Shown here: positions 1 to 11,304 of the stretch, piece by piece
Numbering within the stretch: the first letter of the stretch is position 1
Layout of the letters: every line of letters begins with the position of its first letter
NCBI GenBank assembly: GCA_964036045.1
Contig: OZ038378.1
Span: 20,723,941-20,787,940, forward strand
Direction of reading: 5' to 3'
Length of the DNA stretch: 64,000 bases
Source of the DNA: Eutreptiella sp. 'Long Island Sound 2002'
Taxonomy: Eukaryota; Euglenozoa; Euglenophyceae; Eutreptiales; Eutreptiaceae
The notes under the pieces: generated by a model
What the model saw: only the letters and a program-made list of their open reading frames with translations
Told to the model about the DNA's origin: nothing
The model's database searches: none
Translations under genes and position numbers: made by a program

Positions 1-1964
1 ACTATGCAACAGACTGCTGACCGTCTGTGATTTTACATGTTATCCGTACTTTACCAACTGTACCAGAACTCAAACAAACGAACAGGCCCAACTCAGCACC
101 TGGCTCAACATAGGACATCACACTACCGCACAATGCAACACTCAACAGCACACTGCACCACACTGCAACGCACTACAACGCACTACAGTGCAGTGCAACA
201 CACCACCTGGTGACAGAAACATTTCAAGTGACTGGGGAGTTGATTCTTCACCCAATTGACGCATTTGAATTTTAAATGAATGAATTTTAAAAATCATGAA
301 AAAGGGAGGCCAGGTGCAAAGGTGAGAGCACAGAAGCCGTGCGCTCCCTCTGGAACATGTGCCCACTGATTTTTAACGATAGCAGCTTAGAAAATGACAA
401 AGAACAATATATGCTATACTCTATTTTCACTACTTCGATAATCTAAATGCTCAAATGCACCTACCTCCCCCCCCCCCCTGTCATCTTCCCCCAGTGTCGT
501 GACGGTTCCCCCCCGAAGGGGGGGGGGATTGCACCACCAAACTGTAACACTTCAAAACTGCAGCTGTGCATGCACAACACCGGTAGTGTAAAAGCTCTTC
601 ATTTGTCCCTCTAGAACGGCATGAAAAGTTTGCACCCCCATTTTCCCTCCCTGCAGAGGCCTACGAAGGGTAGTATGATTAATTATGAGACCGTTTATTT
701 TCAATCCGCCGCTGCCCCTGCACCAAACATTGAAGGATTCCCCTGCTGACAAAACGATTTCAGGAGTTTGGGAGCTGGTTCTCAATTCATTTTAATAGTT
801 TGACCACTGTAAATCTTAAAACATCGAGCCATCCACCTAAAGATTGATGCTCAAAAGGTGATACACTGTTAGGTGCCGCCTCAAACCAAGGACTTGAACA
901 CGCTAGCTTCTCGAGCCAACGCCATGGGCCCCTGTTTTTTTTTTTACAAGCAAGACCTGCCTGGTTTTGATCTAACAACCACTGTGAGGTTATTTTCAGC
1001 CGACGCATGCCAGCCAGAACGGTCTTCACCACCAAGGGCCCATACGGGGGGGGGTTTACTCGGAGTTCGGACCTGAGACCCCTGCCATGGGGGTCCATGT
1101 ACAAGAAAAAAGTTGTTCAGGACCTGGGCCTAAATCGATGCACAGTGGCCAGAATACACGAAAAAGTTTTTGACCCTCCATCCCCCCGGTCCCACCCCTA
1201 CCCCTTCCAAAAAAGTGGCACCTACGTAAGGGGGGGGGGGGGGCAAAATCGAAAAATTCAGTTGGGGCTCATTTCGTCTCCCAAAATGATGATTTACAAG
1301 GGGTTGGACATCTGATATCATACCTTGCTGTAGGCTCCGCAAATGACCCCAGAATAGGGTGGTATGTGGCGCCTGCGCCTGCGCTTGATCTAACAACCTT
1401 AACACTATCTGCGCCCCCCCTCGATTCAGCAGAATGGCAGAAGGGCTAATCCAAATGATTGATGAGAGACTGAGATAACAAACTGAACAGCAAAATCAGC
1501 AAAGAAAGCACATGAGAAAAGGGCGGTACTCCCGCGCGACGCACCTTGAATTGATGATCAGCGCGTCGTGGGCCCGTTTTGAGGTTTGTCTTCGGGGGTA
1601 CCCATCCCCCCCCCACCCCCTCTGGGGCCTTGGCTGTGATCGAACCCCTCAATGCACAAGATATTGCACCTCTCCTGGGCACGGCAACCCATGATGCATT
1701 CCGCCTCACATTTTTGCAATGGGTTGAGGGATCAGACCAGGCCCGCAGTTTTAGGGGGTGTGGTGTAAGTGGCTGATGCTCATCGTATGGAATTTTGGTC
1801 CGAGCTAAGGATTCTGCATCACGTTTGCATCAATCATGTCTCTTATGTCCTCTTGCAGGGGTGCTCTTTTTTTTGGGGATGTTCAGACCGGTGACAGGGG
1901 TTGCCCAAGCACGACAGTAAAGCTCCACCCCTTCGTCCTGTATCGCACCAATCACCACTTCGAG
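1..1964. other. Gene-less left flank
   Basis: I see no supportable gene here. The stretch has poly-C and poly-G runs (about 470-479, 517-528 and 1211-1224), near-repeats of CACTACAACG-like sequence at 120-200, and no long frame with protein-like composition. A possible splice acceptor (a pyrimidine-rich stretch ending TTGCAG at about 1857) is in frame with the F-box exon that follows, so an upstream exon of that gene may lie in or beyond this stretch. Confidence 0.5.
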
Positions 1965-4900
1965 ATGCACGCAGCGTGGCCTGAGGGCGTTTTGCACTGC
2001 ATCGCCTCGTTCCTGACTGACGAACAACGCGTCGCCGCATTGCAAAGTGTGTGTAGAAGTTGGCGGCAAGTCGTCATCAAAGGCACCAGAAAGCGTAAAT
2101 ATCAAGATGCTTTGTGCTCAGACAGTGCCTTGGGTCTGTCCGATGACCCGACGTTTGTAGCGTTACAAATGGAGCGGACACGTCTTTTGAAGCAAAGGTG
2201 CAGTTGCTTTCACGTGCCCCAATTGCCCCATTTTGCGGATTGCTTACCGTGACTACACCACTGATCTCCGTGCGTACAGTAGTTACAGAGTAGTTACATA
2301 GAGCAGCCGTACTGCAAATCAGCGTGCCGCAGTGCGCAGAGTGCCCTCGTTGCACCATTTTCCGGCCCTCTGGGTGAACTTTCGGTTGGGTGGGAAGACC
2401 ACCCTCACCCCACACTCCAATCTGCTTAAGCGAGGGATGGGTTGAAAGTGCCCACTGGTGCCAGTTGGACGTGGGCGTCATGTGGGTAGAATGCTGCCAT
2501 GGCTGCTGAGCCGTGGCACTGCGATCCGAGGCAGAGCAGGCGGTATGTCCCTTTGGTTGTCCGACACACCCCAAGCATTGGCCAGATTTTTCACACCCTT
2601 TGATGATCTCCCACGCCCGCAGGCACATTTGGCGCCTGGTTTACCACTTTTGATCCATTGTATCACTTTACAGGGGAAGGGAAAACTCGGGCGGGATATT
2701 TTCGTGGGGAAATTCCGTCTTTAAGGAAGGCGACGCGATTTGCCCCTTTATGGGTATCGGCAGGGCTGTGAAGATGCCAATGGTACTGCATGCCTGGGGC
2801 CCATAGTTTTTGGGCAAGTGTTTTGGAACAGCAGATTCTTTCAGAAGTGAACTAATGCTGCTTTCAGTGGCCATTTGATTTGCCAACCGTTCTGCCTCTG
2901 AACGGGGCATGGACTTGCACGTGAAGGTGTGGGTGAGGCACTTGAGGAGCTTTGGAAATTCCAAGGGTGGCGAAATTTTCCCGGCGAAATGATTCCCGTG
3001 CAAAATCCCCCCCCCCCCCCTGTAGTGGTGGCAGGCGCGGTTGGAGCTAATTGCGGAGAAGCAAATCTGACCCATTGTGGCCCCCCTGTAGACCTACCCC
3101 CGCAGAACATTCCAGACATGTCGGCTGCCCCTCTTCCACTCGCAGGGAGTGGCCCTGGGCCAGTCCATGGCTTGTCTCTGTGAGGATAGAGGGGAGGCTG
3201 TTCCAACCATTTTCTGTACCTCAAAGCATCTGTTCATTGGGCCTGTGAAGCAGAGTCTCGCACTGTCTCTCGCCGCATGACAGTGTCATGCCACAACAGC
3301 ATGCATCAGAGGTTGCATGTGCACCTGCCCCAAGCGTTGGGCACTCTTTCCGCCGTGGACATACCATACACATCGTTGGGTTGCATGTGGAGTTCGGGAA
3401 CTTGTCCTGGGGGGGCGTACTGTAGCCTACGGGTGGTTCGGACGTGCGGCCTGCAAGAAAAAGAAACGCAATCTCGCCCTCTACCTCAGTGTAGTTTACA
3501 AAGTACAGACCTGTGCAGCACATCACACCTTTTACAAAGCTCAGCACCATCAACACCAGCAACACCGGCTCCTTTGGAAACCGGTGCACACGTGTGGCGG
3601 TGTGAGTTTCGGGGCAGAGGAAAAGCATCTCCGCACAGTCACTGTACTCACCCCGGCGGGCTCCCCATGTTGAGACGTGGCATATTTTTTCATCACTGCG
3701 CTCGTTGCCGTCAGGGATGAGCTGAAGGAGCGACTCGGGTTGCTGCTGCCGAAGATCCATCAGCAGCAGCAGGTCCTGCGAGATTCCTCAGCAATCCGTC
3801 TGGAGGAGCACCACCGCCAATTGAAGGAGCTTAGCTCGGTACTGTCGGGTGATGAGGCGGGAGTGTGCAATGACATTCTGCACTGCATCGACACGCTGGC
3901 GGACGTGCAGAAAGGCTTTCTAGGGCTGTTGGGGCAGGCAAAGGCAGAGAAGGACGTCACGAAGATCCGCTTCATGGGGGCGCAGGTGTCTCTGCAACTC
4001 CATCACTGACCATGGCCCAGGCCACATGGCAACAACAACCGCCTTGAGTAGCTGCTGTCACGCCAAGCATAGAAAGCAGAGGACAAAGGGGTCAATATTG
4101 ATCATGTAATGAGAATCGTGTGGAAAGGGGTAAGAGAAAGGGTGTTTGGCAGTTATTAATCGAGGGTTGGCCAACACAGTTGACACACAGTCGTGGTGCA
4201 GCCACTTCACACACGTCATCCCCACTTCAGCCCATTTGCACCCAGAGCCACCAAATGACATCAGCAACCAGGTAACCAGTGCCGGGAAGTGCTGCATTTT
4301 CTGCTGCCGTCATCTGCCACCCCATGTCCTTGCCCTGACACCCACACTGGACACTCGTAGCAATGGCCAATGGCAGCCATTGGCCTGAGGCAATCTTGTT
4401 GCGCTGCGTGGGCACTGCATGCATAATTGGAAAACCCCACTCGATAGGAACCCCTGTAAAACCACCCACCAACTCTGTACAGCAGGCAATGTAGCACACA
4501 AGCAGGTACAAAACTCTGCTGTCTCCAAATGTGCAACTAGGTTCTCCACCCGTGCATGATCTCTCGATAGATATCCAGTCATACATCCTTAAGACTGATA
4601 CCAATGCCCTCCCGAGCACGGGTCAGTCTTGTCATGCATGACGAGCTGGCTGTAGATGTTCATTGCATCATGAATGTACTAGTCGCCACATGATTCCCCA
4701 TCTTGGATTGGGAAACACCGGCCTGAAGGCCTGCACAATGTGAAATCGGCCAGTTCAGCGACTCGGCCTAGCACCAATATGTTTCTCCTCTCCGTTCCGT
4801 CTCAGCCAAAATCTGGTTTGGTTCATGCGGTGCTGTCTGGCCAACGTGCATCCCCATTCCGATGTCGAGGTGCTTTTGGCACGAGACGCACGGCGTGCCT

Positions 4901-6673
4901 ACACCCATGTTTTTTTGGCTAGTCCCGGTGCAGAATGCCATCGCACAGCGACCGCCAGCGTTGCATGCCCTTTTCGTAGGTAAATTTGGTGAAGGCCGAC
5001 ATCGACGGGTTGCAGAAGCTCCGCAAGCAGATCACAGGAAAGCAGCGCAAGGCCCAGCGGCTGACGACCAATTTGCGTGCGGCGCACAGCATCAAAGAGG
5101 TGGATCCCAAGGACCTCACGGACGTCCCACCGTCTGCCGACGGCTATCAGAAGATCATGGATTTCTACCGCTTTACGGTGTGTCCACTCGGAGTGTGGCT
5201 GCGTGCAGCCGCATTGCTGTATGCGGTGGGCGATGGGTTCTGAAGGCAGAGTTTGCACGCAATCCGCGGACTGCCTCGGTCTGTCTACGGGGTCACTGCC
5301 AATGCCCTGATGCCCAGGAATTTCTCCGGAATCCAACGTAAGTTGTGCAGAATGCCAGCCCCATACCCGAGCTTGATCGGATTAGGGCCCACGAGCTCCT
5401 ACGCCCACCCAACAGGGCGGTCCTTTCACAACGATTTTTTTTTCCCTATCCACTCTGTACCGCCCCTTAAGGACCGCCCTCTGGGCTGACAACGTTGATC
5501 ACCAACTGCCGGCGGTTATTGGCCAAATGTTTGCCCATTTAGTACCGACTGTGGAGGTTCATGTGTCTTCTCATTGACAATGACAAACTGTGGATGGATG
5601 TACGCAGGTGTACGTAGGTGCTATCGACAACCTGACGCAATCCTGTTGCTACTGTTGTCACCCTGAGGGTCCTGTTGTCCTCCTGGTGTTCTCCTGTTCT
5701 TCTCCTGTCGTTTTAGGGGCCAAACCCTGTCATCTTCCTGTCGTCATCCTGTTGCTTAAACTGCTTGCTGTCTTCCTGTGGCGATCCTGTTGTCATACTG
5801 TCATCGTACTGTTATCCTGTCTTCCAGCAACAGCTACATTGAGCTACCCCCGTATTGTAACTCACCAAAATGCTTTCGAACATGAAAACCTTCTTCCACA
5901 TTTAATCTGTCATTTCCTCTGACCAATGCCACTGTTGTAGAATCAGATATTTGAAACGCCTTGCGCCGCGTCTGTCCCAGATGCACCTCTGCAGCTCCTG
6001 CACAAAACAGAGGCACAAACACGGACAAAAAGCGGAAATGCGTGGCACTGTGGCGCGCTGACTGGCGCGACGATTGATCTTTGGCTCACGGGGCAATACC
6101 CGTTTGGCCAAGCAGCACCTGGGAATCCAGCAGTACTCCGGTGGAAGCCTGGCCCTCACATCCAGCCACTTCTAGCTGCCTTTTCTGTCACCATGGTGAT
6201 CCAAACACATCTTTGCTGCTTCTGGTGCTGATGAAGTGCCTGAAGCAGCCACCGATCTCCAGCCTTGGGCACGAACCCGCCACCTCTGGGTTGGCTTTAG
6301 GGCGGTGTTCAGGGCCCTTGGCTCGCTCTTGGCGCCGTGGAGTAGCTGTTCCTGGTTCAGCACGTAAGGTGCGCGCTGGGCGCGTGCTGGGGCAAACACC
6401 CCCCCTGCTGGTTGAGTGGTCATAGCACCCAGCTCCTGCGGTGCTCCTGTGGTGGTGGTGTGTGTGTGTGTGTGTGCGTGTGTGTGTGCGTGCGTGTGTG
6501 TGTGTGTGTGTGTGTGTGCGTGTGTGCGTGTGTGCGTGTGCGTGTGCGTGTGCGTGTGCGTGTGCGTGTGTGTGTGTGCGCGCGCGCGTGTGTGTGCGCG
6601 CGCGTGTGTGTGTGCGCGTGTGTGTGTGCGTGTGCGTGTGCGTGTGCGTGTGCGTGTGTGTGTGTGTGTGCGT

Positions 6674-6711
<38 letters not shown>

Positions 6712-7763
6712 TGGTGTGTGTCCTTTTGACAGCACACCTCATCCCGCACCATCATCGTGTGTAGTTGTGCAGCAGCCGTGTTGGTTGCATCAGCAGTGGT
6801 CCGCACGAGGGGGAACGTGCTCGCGGGGTCCATAAGGGGGGGCAGGGCCGTTGCCTCATGTATGTGACAGCCGTGCTGCGTGCACCAGCACCACCTGAGG
6901 CCAATCACCGCATCCAGACAAGCAGACGCGGGATGCGCTCTCAGGCACAACAGCGTCGGGGGCAGCAGCCACTCTCAGGGGCATGGTCCAGCCTCTTACC
7001 CTCTGAAACCTGTGCACAATCCCGTGGTCTTCGGGGCTTGCCTTCTTCACCAGAAAGCCTCTGGTCAGACAAAACGATGGTCAGACAGGGTCGCCGTGCC
7101 TACACAAGGCCCAGGCAGCAAGAGGGGGCCCTAAAAGGTGCGGTGCCGCTGTGCCCATGGCCCTCAACGCCCGCACAATTCGTCCATGTAATCAGGCACT
7201 ACACACAGCAAAGTGTCACATCATCCACTAACGACACCGAACTATCGTCTGCTCAACGTCCGCAGGATGCCGCACTGTACAATTTCGGCCGTGTCTACTC
7301 GGGCCCCAATTTTTTCACCGACGTGAAGAGCAACGTTGCGATTTTGGCGGTGTACAACGGCGAGGCCCAGGAGCTGTACAGCGGCTACGCAGTCAGCGGG
7401 GATCGGAACTGCCCTGGCGTACAGCTCACGGCCGGCGCATTCTTCGACGCCATCGAGGCCACGGACGGCCTTGGGGAAACGTACTCCCGCACGTTCGACG
7501 CGGAGTTCAAGCTCCTCACGGACTTTGCTTCGCAGCACACGGCAGAGCGCTGGGGGGACTGGAAGGCATGCGGCCACGCGGTGCTGTGGTCGAAGAAGCC
7601 GCTCTGCGAGAGCTGCCACGCAGTGGTACACAAGCAGTTCCCTCGGCGCTACCCCAACATCGTCCTGGAGGTCATTGTAGGGGATGAGGCGGAGGCAAAG
7701 GCGGACAGTGCACCGGTGCCGGACCCCGCCGATGGACATGCGACGTGCGATCATATGGCCTAA
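1965..7763 (+). CDS. F-box / coiled-coil / nucleic-acid-deaminase-like fusion protein (4 exons)
   Basis: The predicted product is 399 residues from exons 1965-2197, 3715-3985, 4980-5177 and 7266-7763. All three introns are GT-AG and phases match (2, 0, 0); a branch-point-like CTAAC lies about 30 nt before the last acceptor. Residues 5-37 look like an F-box (WPEGVL, then SFL, then VCRSWR), the module that binds Skp1 in SCF ubiquitin ligases. Residues about 65-230 are charged and heptad-rich ([20 protein letters not shown]), probably a coiled coil. The last exon carries a deaminase-fold signature: DAE at 312-314 (the [HCD]xE zinc/proton-shuttle motif), then PLCESC with cysteines 348 and 351, followed by [15 protein letters not shown]. 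This C-x2-C, qF, yPni pattern is that of bacterial toxin-like deaminases of the BURPS668_1122/Pput_2613 type. The substrate is unknown. The start at 1965 is the first ATG before the F-box; an upstream exon is possible. The first three exons joining the fourth is inference from phase. Confidence 0.72.
5596..5830. repeat. Degenerate CCTGTYGTC-type tandem repeat in intron 3 of the F-box/deaminase gene
   Basis: TCCTGT followed by TGTC, TCGTC, TGTCA and similar words recurs every 10-15 bases across this stretch. It lies inside the 2088-nt third intron and has no coding signal. Confidence 0.6.
6452..6716. repeat. GT/GC compound microsatellite
   Basis: About 265 bp of alternating purine-pyrimidine sequence, mostly (GT)n interrupted by GC and CGCG steps. 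It creates long His/Thr or Val/Cys frames in all registers, which are artefacts. It lies in intron 3 of the F-box/deaminase gene. Such tracts are the classic Z-DNA-prone class. Confidence 0.97.
6717..6843 (+). repeat. Dispersed repeat cassette following GT microsatellite (copy 1)
   Basis: Starts GTGTCCTTTTGACAGCAC and runs to CCATAAGGGGG. It is almost identical to 57338-57440, where it again follows a GT microsatellite. The two loci therefore share a duplicated unit containing both the microsatellite and its 3' flank. No coding capacity is apparent. Confidence 0.8.
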
Positions 7764-9461
7764 GGACGACATGACACATACAGAGGGCTGGGGATTGAGG
7801 AGGCGGGGGGTCATCGGTGATCAGCCCGACACTCAGCCAGTGCCGCACGCCACGTCCGCATTACCAGAGCGGAGGATCCCGGACAACGGATCAGGTATCC
7901 TCCGATTTGGGGCTGACCGCCATCACGAGTGGTGCATCAGCAATGCCCATCTGAGCAATCATCTCTGGGGCGGACAGGGCACACGTGGTGCAAGGCAGCA
8001 GCGGCCGGAGGGCCACCAGATGGCGGGGTGGCTGTCGCTGATGGCGAGGGTTGAGATTGCAGGGTCCCTCCTAAGTAGCCCAGGGGGTAGCCCAGGCACC
8101 AGAGCGACTTGATCCTTCCTAGGCTCTTGCGCCTGCATATGGTTCCCCCCCACAGAGCGCGCGCGCGTGCACACACACACAACAGAGGCCCAAGCAGCAG
8201 GGTCCGTACAGCCTGGGGCAACTACCTGAAGCTGTGCATGGACAAGGTCGGTCTCGGCACTGTCCGTTTGCACGCAGTCTCAGCCCTGACTCGAAAATTT
8301 GGTGGTCGTTGCATTGGATGTATATATCAGCCTCTTCTTATGCCCTTGTGGACCAGCGTTGTTTCTTCGTTTGGGGGGTACCGTAGGGGGTGAAGTCTGG
8401 CTGCAACTGGGTTCCGTGCAGGACACTAGTGGCGTGTCTCTCCAGGCGTTCCCACGTTCCCTGGGAGGCCTGCACAACACATAACCCCCCGTAACCCTCC
8501 AAACGCCCACTCCTGACCATCCACGCCTTGCGAACCCCCTGCCCACGTCCCTCGATACCTAACAAACCCTCTACGAACCCCTCCAAAATCGCGGCGGTTC
8601 TAGTCTGCCCTGCGGTTGCGCCCTTCCCCTTGGCACGGGAAAAAAATTTATGTTTGTGGGGGCGGGGGGGGCTCATTTTCCGGCCCCTCGCCCCTCAAAG
8701 GGCTCCGGTAATTGAGGCCCTTTCCGAGCGGCCCACAGGGTCTGTCAGCGGGTTCGGGGGGGGGGGGGGGGTTACCCCAGCACAACCGTGTCCCAAGGAT
8801 TCCCTACAACGCACGGATCGTTTTCCAAACAGGCTGCCGTTCTGAGTCAAAACATGCGTTTGGGCACGGGAGCCCCTGTCCAAGCCCCATACCCCCCCAT
8901 CCCCCCCGCCCCCATTTGGAGCTACCCGAACGACCCCTCGGCCGTGGGTATTGTTTACCCGCCCTTATCCAAACTACAGTGCACTTCCGCATTAATACGG
9001 CCGCTACGCCGACGGGCAACTGACGTACACCACCGTTCCCGATGGGCATGGGCGTCCTCCTTCACGCCCATGGGCTGATGTCAGGGACCTGAAGCCTCCG
9101 TCAAAGTGCGGTACGTCCGGTCCAACGCCTTTGCACCGTCACTGATACCACCGATGCAATTTCCGACCATCAAACAACAGCACTGAAGTGCCTTTGGAGG
9201 TCATACTGTGCTGCACACACTGTGCGACAGGCAATCTCTCTGTGCTGCCCGATGCTCCTTGCGCTCCACATGCACATGGTCGTACGCACTGCGAAGGCCT
9301 GGGACTACGGTCTGGAGACATGAGCAGAGGAGGACGTTGTTCCGAGGGACAAAGGACGTTTCGGGCCCCTTGATAGTACTCTCCATCACCGGCTGCAGCA
9401 CAAGAACGGTCGCGCCGGCAACCGGGATCGCCGCGATTTCTGGCACAATCTTGTCGGTCCT
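7764..9461. other. Gene-less spacer between the F-box/deaminase gene and the zinc-finger frame
   Basis: No convincing exon. It contains G-runs near 8664 and 8757-8772, a short CA/GC tract at 8160-8182 and a C-rich stretch at 8890-8912. Frames present on both strands lack recognisable domains. Confidence 0.5.
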
Positions 9462-10559
9462 TCACTCTATGCCAGTGGGTTGCCACCGCAGATGTCGCGT
9501 GTGCAAAACGGAGGGCGGTATTGGTTCAGTAGGGGCGCAGGGCGACGAAGTGACTGGACCTGATTCCCCTGCTGCCGCCGCTTCTGCCCCAGGGCTCTTA
9601 TTCAAGGCGCCGGGAATGCCACCCGCTGAGGAGGCACCCGCCGCGGCGTCGGCCAAACTGCTGCACAGAAGCACATGGACGCGTGCAGAGCCTCCCGCTT
9701 CTGGCGGAGACCCCCGGCGTTGCCTCCGAGGCAGCCGACGGTGGCCGCAGTGTCTTCGCAGGGCCGTGGCACTCGTCGCCATTTGTCTCATCGCCGGCAC
9801 GTACGCCGTCCCCTCAAGTGCACCGTCGAGGCCGTCCTCATGATTCGTCTCGCCGCAGAAGTCACCCGGAGTGCGGCCCCAAATCGCCCGCAGACACCCC
9901 CCCGGCCTCGCCGTTCCGCCGATGGACCGCCCCGTGGGCGCTGGGGAATGCATCGCCCGGGACGGCCTGTGATTGGGCTCGTTGCAGTGACGGCACTCTG
10001 AGCGAACTTCGAAGTTACGATAGCCGCAGGGGCACATCCGATCTCGGCGGTCGCGTCCAAACACGTCCACGGTCATGATCTCTTGTACTCCGTGCCTCAA
10101 GCCATGTGAGAGGGGCTGCAGCTGTAGATTCACACTGTTGTACGTGATCTTGCAAGTATGAAAAGTGGGGGCGGAGGCCTGTTTTTCATGCAGCAAAGAC
10201 GGTGGTTGGATGTCTCGTAGCAGTGGGGGCGCAGGGACTGACGGAAAATGTTCGCACTCAAAGAGATCCATACTTGAGGTACTCGAGCTAATCAACACGG
10301 GCTGAGCTTTGCTGTTGCGCATCCTCCGTGCAATTGTGTTGGTGGACATCTTTTGAGTTCTCATACGGTGAGATTGCGAGGGCGGCAGCAGTGGAAAGGC
10401 GTTTGTGTCCATCAGGTCTACTGAGTCACTGTCTGTAACTGGGCCGCTAGCACAGTTGGGCAGCACAGTGTGACAGTGGACATCAGACTTGGAGCGTGAA
10501 AAGAGGAGACGGACATGGCATTGCTTTCTTCTGCGCACCTTTTTACAGCGAGTCTTCAA
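9462..10559 (-). CDS. Possible exon(s) of a zinc-finger protein (RanBP2-like Cys4 motif)
   Basis: One open frame of 365 codons without a good ATG at its 5' end; an AG acceptor (GTGCGCAG) near its start suggests that it is an exon whose upstream partner lies at higher coordinates. The product is basic and Ser/Pro-rich at the N-terminus. About halfway it has DRMCPCGYRNFEVRSECRHC, read as C-x-C-x3-N-x6-C-x2-C. This resembles RanBP2-type zinc fingers (usually W-x-C-x2-C-x3-N-x6-C-x2-C), which bind RNA or ubiquitin, but it lacks the Trp and has one residue fewer in the first knuckle. Sequence after the finger is Ala/Gly/Arg-rich and may be intronic or 3' untranslated. The stop at 9462 may therefore not be the true end. 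A 211-codon frame on the other strand at 9208-9843 has no recognisable motif. Confidence 0.4.
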   Translation of the reverse strand: MKTRCKKVRRRKQCHVRLLFSRSKSDVHCHTVLPNCASGPVTDSDSVDLMDTNAFPLLPPSQSHRMRTQKMSTNTIARRMRNSKAQPVLISSSTSSMDLFECEHFPSVPAPPLLRDIQPPSLLHEKQASAPTFHTCKITYNSVNLQLQPLSHGLRHGVQEIMTVDVFGRDRRDRMCPCGYRNFEVRSECRHCNEPNHRPSRAMHSPAPTGRSIGGTARPGGCLRAIWGRTPGDFCGETNHEDGLDGALEGTAYVPAMRQMATSATALRRHCGHRRLPRRQRRGSPPEAGGSARVHVLLCSSLADAAAGASSAGGIPGALNKSPGAEAAAAGESGPVTSSPCAPTEPIPPSVLHTRHLRWQPTGIE

Positions 10560-10751
10560 TGGTGTAGGGTGGGCCTAGCGAATGTGAGCATGCAGTTCAA
10601 GAAGGAGACAACCGAAGCAGCCCAAGAGGTAGAGGAAGGACTTCCACTCGTACTTTTCATCGGTGTCAACTGGGAAGGAGTTCACAGGACGCAAAGGATT
10701 ATTTGGCATACAAGATGTTATTTGCCTCTGTGGCGTTGCATCGACTTGTAG

Positions 10752-10905
10752 TTGTCTTGCTTGTGCATCGTTTGCTCGCGGCTGTCGGGGGAAGTCCTGG
10801 ATGTCACACAGCAGTACTTGAAGTTCATGCACGGGGGGGACGTCTCCTTGGTCCCGGTACGCGACTCCCCCCCCCCTCCCGGCCCTCCGGGCCCACTTAG
10901 TTACC
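10752..10905 (+). other. Exon-like segment similar to minus-strand 13318-13440
   Basis: The plus strand reads QQYLKFMHGGDVSLVPVRDS then a Pro-rich end. The minus strand of 13318-13440 reads CRHHALTEGDISSLLYATPPP. At DNA level both have CATGCAC, a G-run, GACRTYTCC and GTACGCGAC in the same order. A splice-acceptor-like CACACAG precedes the segment. Function unknown. It could be an exon duplicate or a shared mobile fragment. Confidence 0.35.
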
Positions 10906-11089
10906 AAGGGTCAATGGCTATGGGCCATACATAGGGTCGCGCCAAAGGCGCCCAAAAAATTTGTCCACTTTGCTGGGGACCCCCGAGAATGCAAGGGTTA
11001 GGTAGCATTTCCGCCCACTTGCGGGCCCCCAAGAAGGCAGGGGTGAGATAGCCAATTTTGATTTTGGGGTGGCCACTTTTGATCAGAGC

Positions 11090-11200
11090 TTACGAGCGCC
11101 AGATATCGCAAGACGAGGCGCTATACAAATGTCGTTTGTTGCGAGGTGCTTTCAGCGGAGATGAGCAAGACAGGCCACTATACAAATGTCGTTTGTTGCT
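11090..11200 (+). mobile_element. Possible LINE/SINE 3'-tail remnant, internally duplicated
   Basis: CTATACAAATGTCGTTTGTTGC occurs twice, at about 11120 and 11176. The segment contains GGTGCTTTCAGCGGAGATGAG just before the second copy. A hairpin followed by GCGCTATAYAAATG is the typical 3' tail of L2/CR1-clade LINEs and their partner SINEs; recognition here is from pattern only. Confidence 0.4.
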
Positions 11201-11304
11201 AGCTGAAGATCCTGCATTCGGAGCAAACCCCAGCCCGAGTGTAGCGCCAATTTCTTTCTGGGGCGAACACATTTGTTCAAACTTTATTTCTCTCTCCAAC
11301 GCTT

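Noticed and set aside
5322..5341. 20-nt micro-exon between CCCAG and GTAAGT in the F-box/deaminase gene
   Set aside because: It has good splice signals, but including it would break the phase-0 join of 5177 to 7266.
6172..6950. Long His/Thr-rich and Val/Cys-rich frames
   Set aside because: Translations of the GT/GC microsatellite in every register; same at 57057-57490.
9208..9843. 211-codon plus-strand frame
   Set aside because: Opposite the zinc-finger frame; no domain, Ser/Arg/Pro bias expected from GC-rich antisense.
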